NCBI GenBank assembly: GCA_030411725.1
Contig: MU839836.1
Coordinates: 1,240,001 to 1,304,000 of the forward strand
DNA: 64,000 nt
Direction of reading: 5' to 3'
From: Echria macrotheca
Lineage: Eukaryota > Ascomycota > Sordariomycetes > Sordariales > Schizotheciaceae
Shown: in pieces, positions 11,041-21,533 of the stretch
Layout of the letters: each line of letters begins with the position of its first letter
Numbering within the stretch: position 1 is the first letter of the stretch
Made by a program: the position numbers and the translations under genes
The notes under the pieces: model-generated
Databases searched by the model: none
What the model was told of the DNA's origin: nothing
The model's input: the letters and a program-made list of their open reading frames with translations, nothing else

Positions 11041-14000
11041 ATGGCCTTGTCGGCGGCAGACGTCGCCGAGACCGAGCGCCGCTATCTCGAGTGGGAAAGG
11101 GAGTCTGCACAGCTTAAACAAAAATTTCAGCGTGCCGAGGAAGAGGCTGCCGCGAGACATGAGCATGTGAAACACGGGATCAAGGCGACTTACGAGCTTG
11201 AGCGGAATTATGTCCTTGGTCAGTTGCCAGACGGTATACGTCTTCCGCCGTCATTGGAGGACTATTTCGTCAAGAAAAGAGAAAGTGAGCTCGCCAAGGC
11301 CGATGAGGATTACGAAAAAAGCAAAGCGGAGCTGAAAGAGCAGTTTGAGAATGAGAGGCTTCATCACCTGGTCAGATACAAACTTGTCCTGGAGCCTGGT
11401 GCACCGGTAAGGCCCCTAGTTATACATTGGCAACGGTATGGACTGATACAGTGGCAGTTCGATCCGAGTCCCCATCATGCAGCACCCGTACAGGTGGCCG
11501 CTCCTGTACCAAGGCAACCAGAACTGCCAGTGGTCCCTGCCCCCGCCAATGTTTTCCAACCGCCGCCGGCACGGAGAGAGGAGATTCCTGCGCCAGAGCA
11601 ACGAGGAAGTCTGCCTCTTGTTGGGAATTCGAACCCTTCGGCTCCGGTCTTCAGTCCGCTGTCCCCGGCGCCCCGGCGGACGCCTCTTCCCGACCGGTCA
11701 TCATCGGCGCACCGAGTCTTATCCGGTCCTCACCAAGTGCACCCGCAGTACCCTGGGCGCCCACAGCCATCCGTCCTCCCTGATACCATCACAGTCTCGG
11801 GCTTGGTCCGGAAACCGACAGTACCTGGGGTGCAGCATGAGACGCCCTCTGGCCCTAACCTGCCTGCGCCGACAGAACGTAGGGAGCCGCTGTCTGAGGC
11901 GGCTGGCCGCGCCATCAATCAGCTTTCCCCCGAGGGCAATGTAAGATGGCGCTCCCCATTCGATCTCCTCAGCGTGTGCTAACCTCATATCTAGCCCCCT
12001 AAGAGAAAGTCAGATGCACAGAATGGACTTAACCCCAAACGTATGAGGGTGGAGGAACAGGCTCGAGAGGGTTACCCGTGGAGTGCGGGCCATAGTCCGC
12101 CCCGATCTTTGGAGAAACCGCCGGCGATGCGGAAAACCATCTCGTTCGAGGAGGTTTACCAGAACGGTGACGCGCAGTACAAACACATCATCGTGGAATA
12201 CCCGACGAATTCTGGGGATTTTTACATCCTGCGGTGCGAGGAGCACGGTGTTCATTTCAACACCAACCCTCTGGCCGGAGCCGCGAAGCATCTGCACAGT
12301 GCACAGCACGGGAACATGACAAAGGAGCGGGCACAGGCTGTCGAGCTTTTGGGTTACTATATTCCCAACTGCACCACCGCTCTCGCCGAGAAGAACAACA
12401 AGGCCGTCAGGGAAGCATTTGACAAAGGCTACAAGCCGTTCAATTTGAACCAGCTTAGCAAGTCTAGCCGCATCAGCCTGGGGTACGCGGTGGATCTTCC
12501 TCAAGGCGCATACATGACAAAGCTCCCACGAGCCGATGGTAGGTCCTCAACAGCGCACACGCCATCTACATCGGCCGGATCACCCAGAAGATCATCTCCG
12601 GGCATCACCAATCCCTTGGCTTGCCATCTCTATCTCTGCTATTGGAACCAGGATCGGAGGAACTACGTTGTCCTCGTTTTGCCCCACGGAAGTCTTGAAC
12701 CGGCCGGCTGGACGGGGACTCTTGCCAATAGTGGTCTATTGGATAAGGTTCCCAGATGCTATGACTTTGATCAAGCCACGCAGCAGATCCGCGGCTGGGC
12801 ACCTGGCTATGAAGATGGTGGCCAATGGATGTCGAAACGGGAGTTCCCAGTGCTCTATTTTGACGGCAACCAGTGAGTCCCGGTTCGGCTTCTCCCATGT
12901 TCGCACGCTAACTTGTTCAGGTCGTTCGGATGGGCCCCTGCTAAGGATCTGTCTGAGTTCAACTTTGAGGCGCCGAGTTTGACCGAGATACCGCACGTGG
13001 TTGAGGCCTTGACGCATTATGCCAAAATTCGAGGTTTCGAGGACTGGATACAGATGCGAACAATGGGTGCTGGTCGGGATCTGAAGACCTGTAAGTGTGC
13101 AACGGATGAGTCCCTAGGACATTGCTAAATTTTCCAGTGCACCGGTCTCAACTCGATCAGCCGATTCCTCCGGTCGACCCAAGAAATACCGCTCCGGCCA
13201 TGGGCTCAGCAGTGGCTCCGTCGATGTCTGGCGCCGAAGATCATGAGATGCGGGATGCGCCGGCTGTTAATGTGGATGATTCTGACCGGGACACGGCCAG
13301 TAGGGTCTCGATGGACTCGGAGATGGAGACGGGGGCAGCAAACACGGAGAGCCGGCGAACGAGCGTGTCGAACCGGGGCGAAACCCAAGGCGACAAGGCC
13401 CGGCAGCCGGGCAACGAGTCATCGGGTGCGAATTCTGGCCAGGACCCCGGCCTGTCGCTGGCCAACCAAGCCCAGCTGATTGCTGCGAGGGCGCTCCATC
13501 TGGGGGATCTGACACAGGAAGTCTCGACACCTCAGAGGAGTCCGCAGGAGGCTGAGTTCTCGGCTCAGTCGGGGTCGGCCTCCCGGCCAGGCTCGACGCC
13601 GAGCGCGGATTCCGGCCATGGCCATCGGCGGGTGGAAAAGATTTACGCTCATAACAACCCCAGCCGAATGAGCAAAAGCCCGCAGCTATCTGCTGGCCCC
13701 CCGCCGGCGGCGCCGGTGATCCCCCGAGTATCGAGCCCGGCGAGTTTGCAGAATATCCTCCAGGCTCAGCCAGCTTCCAGTGACCTTCGCCCCGGTTCCT
13801 TGTTCCAGCAAGGTGCTGCTGCTGAGATGCTGCGCAGCGGCGGCACCTCGCCGTCCCCGCTCGAACAATCCTTGCCGTCTCCGGGATTGCCTACTGGCCA
13901 GAGAGCTCCCCGCACTTTGATGCCGGCCGCCCCGAGGCTTCCCAGTCCTCGTCATATTCTGCCGTCTAACGGACCGATTCCCGGACAGCAACAAGCCGGA

Positions 14001-14600
14001 AGAAGCGCTTCGCAGCCAGTTAGCCTGGGGTCGAACCCGCCGTCCCGCACGCCGACGCCAGTCATCTTGACCAGTAACGAAACCATCATCTCTGATCGCT
14101 GGCGCGCCATCAGGAACACGTCGCAGCCTCTCGGTAGCCCCCGTCTTGGCGCTGAGTCGCCAGCTCAACAGACGGCCAGCCCGCCACCACCAGTCAAAGC
14201 CGAATATCAGGCTGCCAAGTCTCCGGGTGTGTTTGACGTTGCTGTTTTGCCAATGTCGGACGCAGGATTGCCGGATGACAGCAAGGCCAGCAAAGTGTTC
14301 CGTCTCGCTATCGACGAAGACACTCAGACTGCGACGTCGACGGATGGACCTGAGAAAATCACAATCGACCCCAAGGCCATCAAGCGTGTGGTTGTGGAGA
14401 GTTGCCGGATCGAGACAGCGCGGGTGGTCAAGGTGATCATGGAAGACGGTGTCCAGCGAGCCTTTCTATTCGACACGGCGGACAATGGGCAGGGAGCTCT
14501 TAATGGTGGCCCGCATGCGCTCCGATTCTGCAGGTGGATCACATCGGTGAACCCGTCGGTCGACTATCTTAAGAACAGGCCGGCAGCAACGGGTATCTAG
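11041..14600 (+). CDS. Large nuclear-type protein with coiled coil, bipartite NLS and putative C/H zinc motif
   Basis: Exons 11041-11940, 11995-12872, 12921-13090 and 13138-14600 give 1136 residues. Introns are 54, 48 and 47 nt with GTAAGA/GTGAGT/GTAAGT donors, and all joins keep frame. The ATG at 11041 has a good fungal context (CCAACATGGC). Residues about 1-110 are highly charged and likely coiled coil. Next come a Pro-rich stretch, a bipartite NLS right after intron 1 (PKRKS...NPKRMR), and a conserved-looking block with C-x2-H-x14-H-x5-H (CEEHG...AAKHL...H) that could bind zinc. A second globular part contains GWAPGYEDGG. A Ser/Pro-rich disordered half is followed by a final globular block ending near the C terminus. 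No named family is recognised; a chromatin or transcription role is inference. The start could lie further upstream through a 5' intron ending at 10950 (CTAAC...CTACAG). Confidence 0.75.
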
Positions 14601-15817
14601 TCGCACGGTCTTCAAAGCACCTCGGCATTGCGAGTATCACAGGCTCCTTTTCTTCAGTAAATCCTTGAGCGATAACTGTTGGTTTCAGCGGACAGCAACT
14701 GTTGGCGGTCTCAATAGCACTTTCTTAATAGCCCGCACAGGGGCGGGCCTCTCTCGTTGGAGCGTTTCTTTTGTTAGAAGATACCCATTCCGGAATGGTA
14801 TGCCCGCAAGGGAGCGATGGTCGGTTTAGAGAAGCCGGCTGGTAGTTAATAGTCACTCGCTGACCGCAAGGTCACCATTTGATGGGCAGGAAGGAGTACG
14901 GGGTTGGGTGGGGATATTGCTTTGGTTGCTAGATTGTACAATACCTATGTTAGGATTCTTCAATGACGATGTGGCCTTCTGGTCGCAGGCCATTTCTGAA
15001 ACTATGCTTCACGGTTGATTGCACTGCTAAGAATGATTTTGATGCGGTCACCAGTGTCAAGCAGCATCCCTCTTAGGAGAGACTGCCAAGGATTCTGGAT
15101 GCGGATGTCGGCCGGAATGCACAAGGGAATTGACATGTGATTGAAAAAAGCCCCGGGTTCCGTGGCGTGGCTGCGGGGTTCTCTGCAGCGCCAACAGCGG
15201 CGACGGAATTCTGAGGTCAGGCACCTGATGCCGCGTCCCAGCGGTTCCCTCTTGTCTCCGGCCGACCCGATTTCCACTTCTATATCGCTGCTGTTTGCTG
15301 CCCCCATACCGCAGGTTTACGAATTTTGCCCATCCCAGCCAGACGTCATTTTTTTTGTATATGTTTTTTTGTCGGTCGCACCGCACCGGGTCGTGGCTCC
15401 AGCACTGCCGAGTCGGACGTCAGGGCGCACAGCCTATGACGTGACGAATCGAGCTTGGGTGGCTCCGAGAGCTGCACATTGACTGCACATTAATGGCTGC
15501 ATTTGTGAGTTGGTCCTCTTCTTTTCCTCTGCATCTCTGTCGACGAACCCGACGCGCAACACCAAAGCGCTGTCTTCGCGACCTGCAACTCCCAGAAACA
15601 GTCTCCCGGAAAGAGGTTTGCTTCGAAAAACAGCTTCTCCCGACAATCGCTTGGCCTCGTGGCCCACGTCAGCAGGACGCGCCAGCACCGACCGAATCTC
15701 AAGCAGCTCCTCTACGATTGCTCTCGCCATGCGCTTCACCCTAACATGAAGTCTGTCCTGACCCTGGCTGACATTTGGATCGCGCACACGGCATAGGAAC
15801 CCCCCTGGCTTACCCAC
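14601..15817. other. Intergenic region, 1.2 kb
   Basis: It holds the 3' flank of the preceding gene and the promoter of the peroxin gene. A short GC hairpin (GCCCGC/GCGGGC) occurs near 14731-14748. The open stretches on the minus strand here are continuations of antisense frames. No gene is supported. Confidence 0.5.
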
Positions 15818-17890
15818 ATGTCCCCTCCTCGCACCCAGCGCAGCGATCCGCTGGACTCGTCTCGACACTCGGCCGCGCCCTCGCAGACATCGAGCAACCT
15901 CTATTCCAACGATGGCTCGGCGCCCTCCCTCCTCTCCGGCGCCGCGCCCGTCCCGACCTATGCCTCCTTCTCTCCCGCGACACTGAGCTCGACCGCCCCG
16001 AGCGCCACGTCGGCCGCCAAGAGGAGAAGCACCATCCTCGTCCACCAAAAGTCTCCCCTCCTCCTCGCGACCCCCCCGCAGATCACGCGCGCTCTCGCAT
16101 ATAGCCATCCGTTCCTCCTCCCGCTTAATAGATTGGTCGGGTTGCTGACATGGACGACGGGAGATCCTTGGGAGAGCTTTTTGCTCGTGGCCGTGTTCTG
16201 GGGCTCGGTACTCTACGGGGACACGCTGGTGCGCTTGGCTGGACCTGTGGTGCTCGTCCTGATTCTCATCGGGGGGATGTACGGCCGGCGCTTTAGTCCA
16301 CTGAGCAGCAGCGGTTGGAGCGAGCCCGGTCTCGGGACCGCCGACGGCACTGCGGTCTCGACGGAAGCAAGGTCCGGGACCATGGGCAAAAAGACAGGGA
16401 AGACTAAGAATCTCACCGTTGATGGCCTGCCAGATAAGAACGGCAAGGCCACCGGGGGGGCAGGAGCGGGCGCCGGTGGTGGACACAGACGCAACCAGAG
16501 CTCGGTGTCCGAGATTACGAACACGCGACACCAAAAGACACTGGATGAGATCGTCGAGACGCTCAAGGAGTTCACGGCGCGCTGCAACATACTGCTCGAA
16601 CCTCTGCTCGAGCTCACCGACTTTCTCAGCACACAGCGCACACCCACATCGGCCACCACGAGACCGGCGCTGACGACGCTCTTCGTCCGTATCCTTTTGT
16701 GCACGCCATTCTGGTTTGCGCTTACTCTCCCTCCGCTCCGCATCATTACAACGCGCCGTGTTATTCTATTCTTTGGAACGCTTATCCTCACATGGCACTC
16801 GCGCGTTATGCGCGTTGCCCGCATTATCCTCTGGCGCAGCGCCAGCCTTCGCCGGGCTCTGGCGCTTATTACCGGTCTGCAGTTCGAAGAGCCTGTGAAG
16901 GCCTCGGCAACGCCTGCTTCCCTGTCGACCGAGTCCTCAGCGACGAGTGCCGCCGGCGCGTCCAAGGTGTCCACGACGGGCAGTCTACGATCCCGCGAGT
17001 CCGAGCTTACCAAGGCGTTGCGGCGTGCGCGAGGCGGCCACGATGCAGGCGTACGGTTTACCTTTATCATTTACGAGAATCAGAGGAGATGGGTGGGATT
17101 GGGGTGGACGACGAGTTTATTTGCATATGAACGGCCTGCATGGACGGACGAGCACAATAATAGCGTGCCGCCGAGAGACCAGTTCGAGCTTCCCGAGGTG
17201 GAGGATGGGAGTAATATGAGGTGGCGGTGGGTCGAGGGGTCCCGCTGGAGGGTAGACGGAGTGCCGGACGAGGCTGTGGCGCCTGCGGAGAAGGACAAGG
17301 AGTGGGATTATGATGGGCCGGGCGGGAAGATGGGGTGGGTGTATTACGATAACAAGGTATGTTGTTGTCCTTGGCTGCAGACGCAAGCTAACTCGACACA
17401 GTGGCAGAACGGTCGACGCGGACAAGACGGCTGGGGGCGATGGACACGACGGAGGAAGTGGTACCGCGACGCAGAGCTGGTCGAGGCCGATGTCGAAATC
17501 GAGCCAGCCAGCGGCTCGGCCGAGATCGGCTCACAAACAGCGACGCCCACGCCAGCCAAGCTATCCCAGCAGCCCAGCTCTGAAACAGAGACACAAGTTC
17601 CGGCGAGATCATCACAATCAGGTAGTTCGTATGATGTGGACAAGGAGATGGAAGACGACTACGACGGCGCATCCATCCTCTCGACATCGAGCCGGTCAGC
17701 CCGGTTCAAGCCGCCGACGATGAGGCGGCGGGTGACCGATTCGTCGCACCGGAGTCGGCGGACCAGCGTGGCGACGAGTGAGGACGACGCGGCTTCGTTG
17801 GGGACGCAGGTCGGGCTGGCGCTGCAAGGGGCTGGCAAGGAGGGGGAGAGTTGGGGGGTGGGCGATGAGGTTAGGATGGGGTTGGAGTGA
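15818..17890 (+). CDS. Pex24/Pex28-32-like integral peroxisomal membrane protein (dysferlin domain)
   Basis: Exons 15818-17356 and 17402-17890 give 675 residues. The 45-nt intron (GTATGT...GCTAAC...ACAG) is stop-free and a multiple of three, so an intron-retained form would add 15 residues. Order of parts: a Ser-rich N terminus; a hydrophobic region at about residues 105-150; a Gly-rich linker; a helical stretch (TLDEIVETLKEF); a second hydrophobic region at about 290-335; then the DysF signature from about residue 413 (YENQRRWVGLGWT, YERPAWTDE) and its second half spanning the intron (WDYDGPGGKMGWVYYDNKW, TRRRKWYR). Proteins with this layout sit in the peroxisome or ER membrane and control peroxisome number and size or ER-peroxisome contacts. 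The C-terminal tail is acidic and disordered. The family call is firm; the exact orthologue (Pex23/Pex24/Pex30 type) is not resolved. Confidence 0.9.
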   Translation: MSPPRTQRSDPLDSSRHSAAPSQTSSNLYSNDGSAPSLLSGAAPVPTYASFSPATLSSTAPSATSAAKRRSTILVHQKSPLLLATPPQITRALAYSHPFLLPLNRLVGLLTWTTGDPWESFLLVAVFWGSVLYGDTLVRLAGPVVLVLILIGGMYGRRFSPLSSSGWSEPGLGTADGTAVSTEARSGTMGKKTGKTKNLTVDGLPDKNGKATGGAGAGAGGGHRRNQSSVSEITNTRHQKTLDEIVETLKEFTARCNILLEPLLELTDFLSTQRTPTSATTRPALTTLFVRILLCTPFWFALTLPPLRIITTRRVILFFGTLILTWHSRVMRVARIILWRSASLRRALALITGLQFEEPVKASATPASLSTESSATSAAGASKVSTTGSLRSRESELTKALRRARGGHDAGVRFTFIIYENQRRWVGLGWTTSLFAYERPAWTDEHNNSVPPRDQFELPEVEDGSNMRWRWVEGSRWRVDGVPDEAVAPAEKDKEWDYDGPGGKMGWVYYDNKVCCCPWLQTQANSTQWQNGRRGQDGWGRWTRRRKWYRDAELVEADVEIEPASGSAEIGSQTATPTPAKLSQQPSSETETQVPARSSQSGSSYDVDKEMEDDYDGASILSTSSRSARFKPPTMRRRVTDSSHRSRRTSVATSEDDAASLGTQVGLALQGAGKEGESWGVGDEVRMGLE

Positions 17891-18159
17891 TTGGTGTGTA
17901 CTGGTAGTATATGTATCCGTAGGAGACATGATGTTATGATTATTCTTAACTATAGGACGGCTTATAGTCCAATGTCGACTGTTATTCTGTGAGGTTCTGA
18001 GCCACGGCAGTGTGATGAGGTGGGAATAGGTAGGTAATAAGGCAATAAGGCGCAGGCGTTGTGTGAGCATGGCGATACCTCCCATTCTGGCTACTTCATC
18101 TTGTGGGAAGCTAAGCTCTCTGCGAGGAATCTTGTGTGTGTATTGAGGTAAGAACTGGA

Positions 18160-18355
18160 GAGCTGGGCCAGGTTATCTATCTATCTATTCTGTTGCCTTG
18201 GTTTCGTTGGTTGGCTCTGAATAGCTTCTTCATCTATTTGACTCAGGTGCCTGCAAGTAAACAAAGAAATCCGAGATGTCTGGCGCGCACCAGCAGCACT
18301 GGCGACCGCTACCCTTCAGGGTGCCCATCGGGGTGCCCATCGGGGTGCCTGAATC
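18160..18355 (+). repeat. Dispersed repeat A, copy 2
   Basis: This copy is homologous to 1789-1943. It is longer because of an extra GGTTTCGTTGGTTGG-like insertion near 18199 and a local tandem expansion of the unit GGGTGCCCATCG at 18319-18348. It lies about 270 bp downstream of the peroxin stop codon. Confidence 0.75.
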
Positions 18356-18973
18356 GCCATACATCTCAGGTGGGTAGAATACAGGAAGGGGAAGTGGAAT
18401 GGTCGCTGAAGCCCCCAAAACAGGCAGGGTAGGGGTGAAGCACATATATATCTGAGCCGGAACCCTAGATTCTAGTCGGCCTGCAGCTCTTACCTGACAT
18501 GTTCATGTCGCGTGCCGTTGGACAATAACCTGGAAGACGGGCGACGTGTTCAGGCTGACGGATCGGTGGTGCTCGTGCTTGTACGGGAACTATAAAGAGA
18601 CGCGATCGGTGCTGTCCCTGGGCATGCAATACCTGGCACGAAAGTATCCAAGATTGCCTAACTATCCAAGATCTCGGGGGAGCTGAGGGGGACATGATGA
18701 CAACGCGGATATTGGTGTTGACTTGACTTTTATTCAAGAAAAGAAAAAAAAACACGGGGTTCTGACCCCACCCTGTGTGGTTAGACACGGATACGGTTTA
18801 CATACAGTAGAGTGGCTGAGTGGGAGGGTTTGAGCCTTTGAGGTTGTCGACGAGGTTGAGGTACTGCGCGTGGGACGGTGGTTCCAGATGTTTCGGTCTC
18901 CAGTGTGCTGTGTGTTGTGGGCTGTGTGTGTATGAGTGCCAGTCGACTCGTGGCAGTTAGTCTTGTCGTTGAC

Positions 18974-18983
18974 TACCTAGGTA
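18974..18983. promoter_or_regulatory. Palindrome TACCTAGGTA
   Basis: The site is perfect and extends to CTACCTAGGTAG (18973-18984). It matches the motif at 2979-2988. Confidence 0.4.
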
Positions 18984-19122
18984 GCTTACATATATATCTG
19001 GTGCCGGTCGGCGTTGGCTAGCCTATTCTAGGTACCCTGGGTTTCTAATCTAGAAAGGAAAGGAAGGAAAGGAGCCCTTTATATATATATAATAAAGAGC
19101 TAGGGCCTTTATTTGGCGAATG

Positions 19123-19173
19123 TCACGATGCCAACCTTGGGTCCAGGGAACGACTTATGATTGTGCGAGGAGG
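19123..19173 (+). repeat. About 52-bp direct repeat, copy 1
   Basis: It aligns with 19661-19712 in the same orientation (shared cores CGATG, CAACCTTGGGT, TATGA, TGCGAGGAGG). Most differences are C/T or G/A. Confidence 0.7.
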
Positions 19174-19660
19174 AGGAGGAAAGGAAGAGAGAGAGCTATG
19201 GACGTTCTTATATACATGGTGACGACGCGGTCACTAGCTACCGGCTTTCCGGACGGAGTGCGGTAGCTAATTGGGAGTAGTACCATAATAGCGGAACTCG
19301 CAGAAACTGCCACTCTCCTCTTTTCTGGTTCGAGTCGCCGATCACGACGATTTCGAGGCCGCGCGAGGTTATTTTCTTCGTCGTCTGGGCTGATGGACGC
19401 AAGCATGTGGTAGATTCGGTGATCGTTGAGGCTGCCGGTGGTGAGGCGTTTGATCGAATAAGTTCGTTACAAATCTGGAATATAAATGTTTGGGGTATAG
19501 GATTGATATGAACCGTAAAGGCTTTTGGACTAGATATGTAAGCCGCTAAATTAAATATAATTCTCAGCCTATTTTATAAGCTCAAAGCCAATTGTTCCGA
19601 GAATAAACGCCAGAAGGCTTGGGCATAACGATGAAGAAAAACCTGGACAGAGCCAGACCG

Positions 19661-19712
19661 TCGCGATGTCAACCTTGGGTTCAGGAAAAACACGTATGAC
19701 TGCGCGAGGAGG
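19661..19712 (+). repeat. About 52-bp direct repeat, copy 2
   Basis: This is the partner of 19123-19173. It lies about 70 bp upstream of the retroposon-like element that starts at 19793. Confidence 0.7.
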
Positions 19713-19780
19713 CCGTAGTTCGGTTACTGTTGTGCAGAAAAAATGACATCCTTCTTTCCACACCTTAGATACTCCCCTTA

Positions 19781-19935
19781 TATACGACAGTTTATGTACT
19801 CGGAGCGTATGCGCGCCGAGATTAGATAGGAAGGCACTCATGTGCAATAACTACATAGAAGAGGGACCGCCTACCCCTTAGGGGTGGAAGCCTTCGGCTT
19901 CCTACGGTTTAAGACAAATAATGTATACGACAGTT
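19781..19935 (+). mobile_element. Short retroposon-like element, longer copy, with 12-bp direct repeats
   Basis: TATACGACAGTT occurs at 19781-19792 and again at 19924-19935, flanking about 131 bp. The last 61 bp (19862-19922) match 57940-58010. They hold two hairpins, ACCCC-TTA-GGGGT and GGAAGCC-TTC-GGCTTCC, then TTAAG and an A-rich end (ACAAATAAT). The flanking repeats look like target-site duplications. No open frame is present. No clear Pol III A/B boxes were found in the 5' part. Confidence 0.55.
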
Positions 19936-20033
19936 ACTGTCGTCGTCAGCTAGATACATGGTTAGTCTATCCAGAGCGGCTTCAGCCTCCAGGTCTCCGT
20001 TATCGAAATCGCCGGGGTATATCTTAGAGAACC

Positions 20034-21533
20034 TCATCGGGCCTCGGAAGATACCCCGAAGTCGGGGTGCATGCTGATGACGCGTCGCCTGTTTGAATGA
20101 TTTGCTCGTAGCTTCTTGGAGATGATCTTGATTCTCTTGAATGGAATCGAATCTTCAATATCGGTCTCGGTAGATTCATACTTCCTTTTTGGTTTTCTGG
20201 AAGTTGACCCGTCGTGTTGGTCAAATCGAAAGTGCCTCGAGAGGCTTGCGACGTCGGTTTCTTCCACTTCCTCCACCCTCCGGTAGAGGAGGCCACAGTG
20301 TGGGCTACCCGATAGTTCATCTTGTCAACACGGAATGTGAGGCTGGGTTTTGGTATCTTACCATTCAACCTGGATTTCCAGAGATCTCGTTGCAACCGTC
20401 TTGCGGCAGCGAGGACACGAGTTGACATTCACGGTTTCCTCCGCGGTTTTCTCACAGGAACGGTACCGTTCAAAGACAAAACTCATGTCCACCCTTTGTC
20501 CCGGGAGGAACGCTCCCTCCCATGGGCGGGTGCGGACAACTTCTCTCCCTGTGGCCCGGTCCTGGAAGGAATACTCATTGCGGCTAACCTTGTCGGCCCC
20601 TTGGATGTCGCGGAACCGGGCTTCGAGGACAGCATGCAGCGCGTCCCACGAGTTGATAAACTGCAAATGAACCGGCGCCCTTCGTCCAATCGCGTCCTCG
20701 AGGACAAAGGGCTCGTCGGTAAGAAGCCGCTCCATCAGGGGTGACAACTGTGCTTGTTGTATCTGCATGACGCCGGCGTGAACTTGCCTACCCACGGACA
20801 GCAGCGTGTCGACCGAAGCTTGCATCTTTGAGCAGAAATCCCGGATCCATGAAATGCTCCCGGATATGTGGGCCAGCATCGACTTGGCCTCGGAGATTCG
20901 GGTGGTGTTCTCGTCAAGTCGGCGTTCAACTCGAGTCAGTGCTCCGGTCACCTCGGCATTCCAGGTGGCTTGCATCGAGTCCATCTTGTCGGCGTTCTTC
21001 TCGGATAGCTTTCTATTCCTCCGTTAAGCTTGATGATAATGATGACCTGCTGTGGCACTTGTTTTGGCAACTTACAACTGAGCCGTTGCTAGCAACATGT
21101 TCAAGACATTGGTGTGCGCTGTGATCTTCTGGCGGAACTCTTCGATCTTGTCCTTCTCGGAAATCTGCCATCGAACTTTCATGGCGGCATCGACGACGGG
21201 TCTTGCATGAGCAAGGAATGCGCCAGACTGTGGGCGACTGTGGCCGAGATAACGGTCATATTTCTGCATCCGCGTGGATAGACTATCGAGAGCCGTTTGG
21301 CAGTCGGCGACGGTGAGCTTTGCCGTCTCGCAGATGGCGAGAATGTCAGGCGAGGTACTAGAGCGCGTCAGGAGGTCGACCTGGAGAAGACATCGCTCGA
21401 GACTACCGAGCTCGCGGAGGAGGTCCTGGTATTGGGCTCGAGAGCCGCGGCTGTTGTCGAGCGTATCGACCAAGTCTTTGACCAAGAGGCACACGGCGAT
21501 GATGTCGCCAACGGAACCAAACGAAACAGCCAT
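20034..21533 (-). CDS. NLR-like N-terminal domain + ubiquitin-like domain + zinc ribbon protein
   Basis: Minus-strand exons 21533-21076, 21012-20362 and 20304-20034 give 459 residues. Introns are 63 nt (GTAAGT...CTTAAC...ATAG) and 57 nt (GTAAGA...GGGTAG). The start is MAVSFGSVGDII, the typical opening of the fungal N-terminal domain found on NACHT/ankyrin and related proteins; a further upstream in-frame ATG exists at 21590. Residues about 1-150 are that helical domain. About 150-230 form a probable coiled coil. About 240-335 form a ubiquitin-like (ULD-type) domain (RRAPVHLQFINSWDA, WEGAFLPGQ.VDMSFVF). Splicing out intron 2 joins C352-x2-C355 to C370-x2-C373, which makes a zinc ribbon. The C terminus is basic. 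No NACHT or repeat domain follows. Such proteins are often tied to fungal non-self recognition, which is inference here. Confidence 0.8.

Larger units (their letters stand above)
17891..20033. other. Repeat-dense intergenic island, 2.1 kb
   Basis: Between the peroxin gene and the minus-strand NLR-like gene lie dispersed repeat A copy 2, a perfect TACCTAGGTA palindrome inside a 12-bp palindrome (18973-18984), (TA)n runs near 19080, an internal about 52-bp duplication, and a short retroposon-like element. No gene is supported. Confidence 0.6.

Noticed and set aside
16213..17070. 285-codon minus-strand frame across the peroxin gene
   Set aside because: It is antisense to the clear DysF-family coding sequence; Arg/Val-rich shadow frame.
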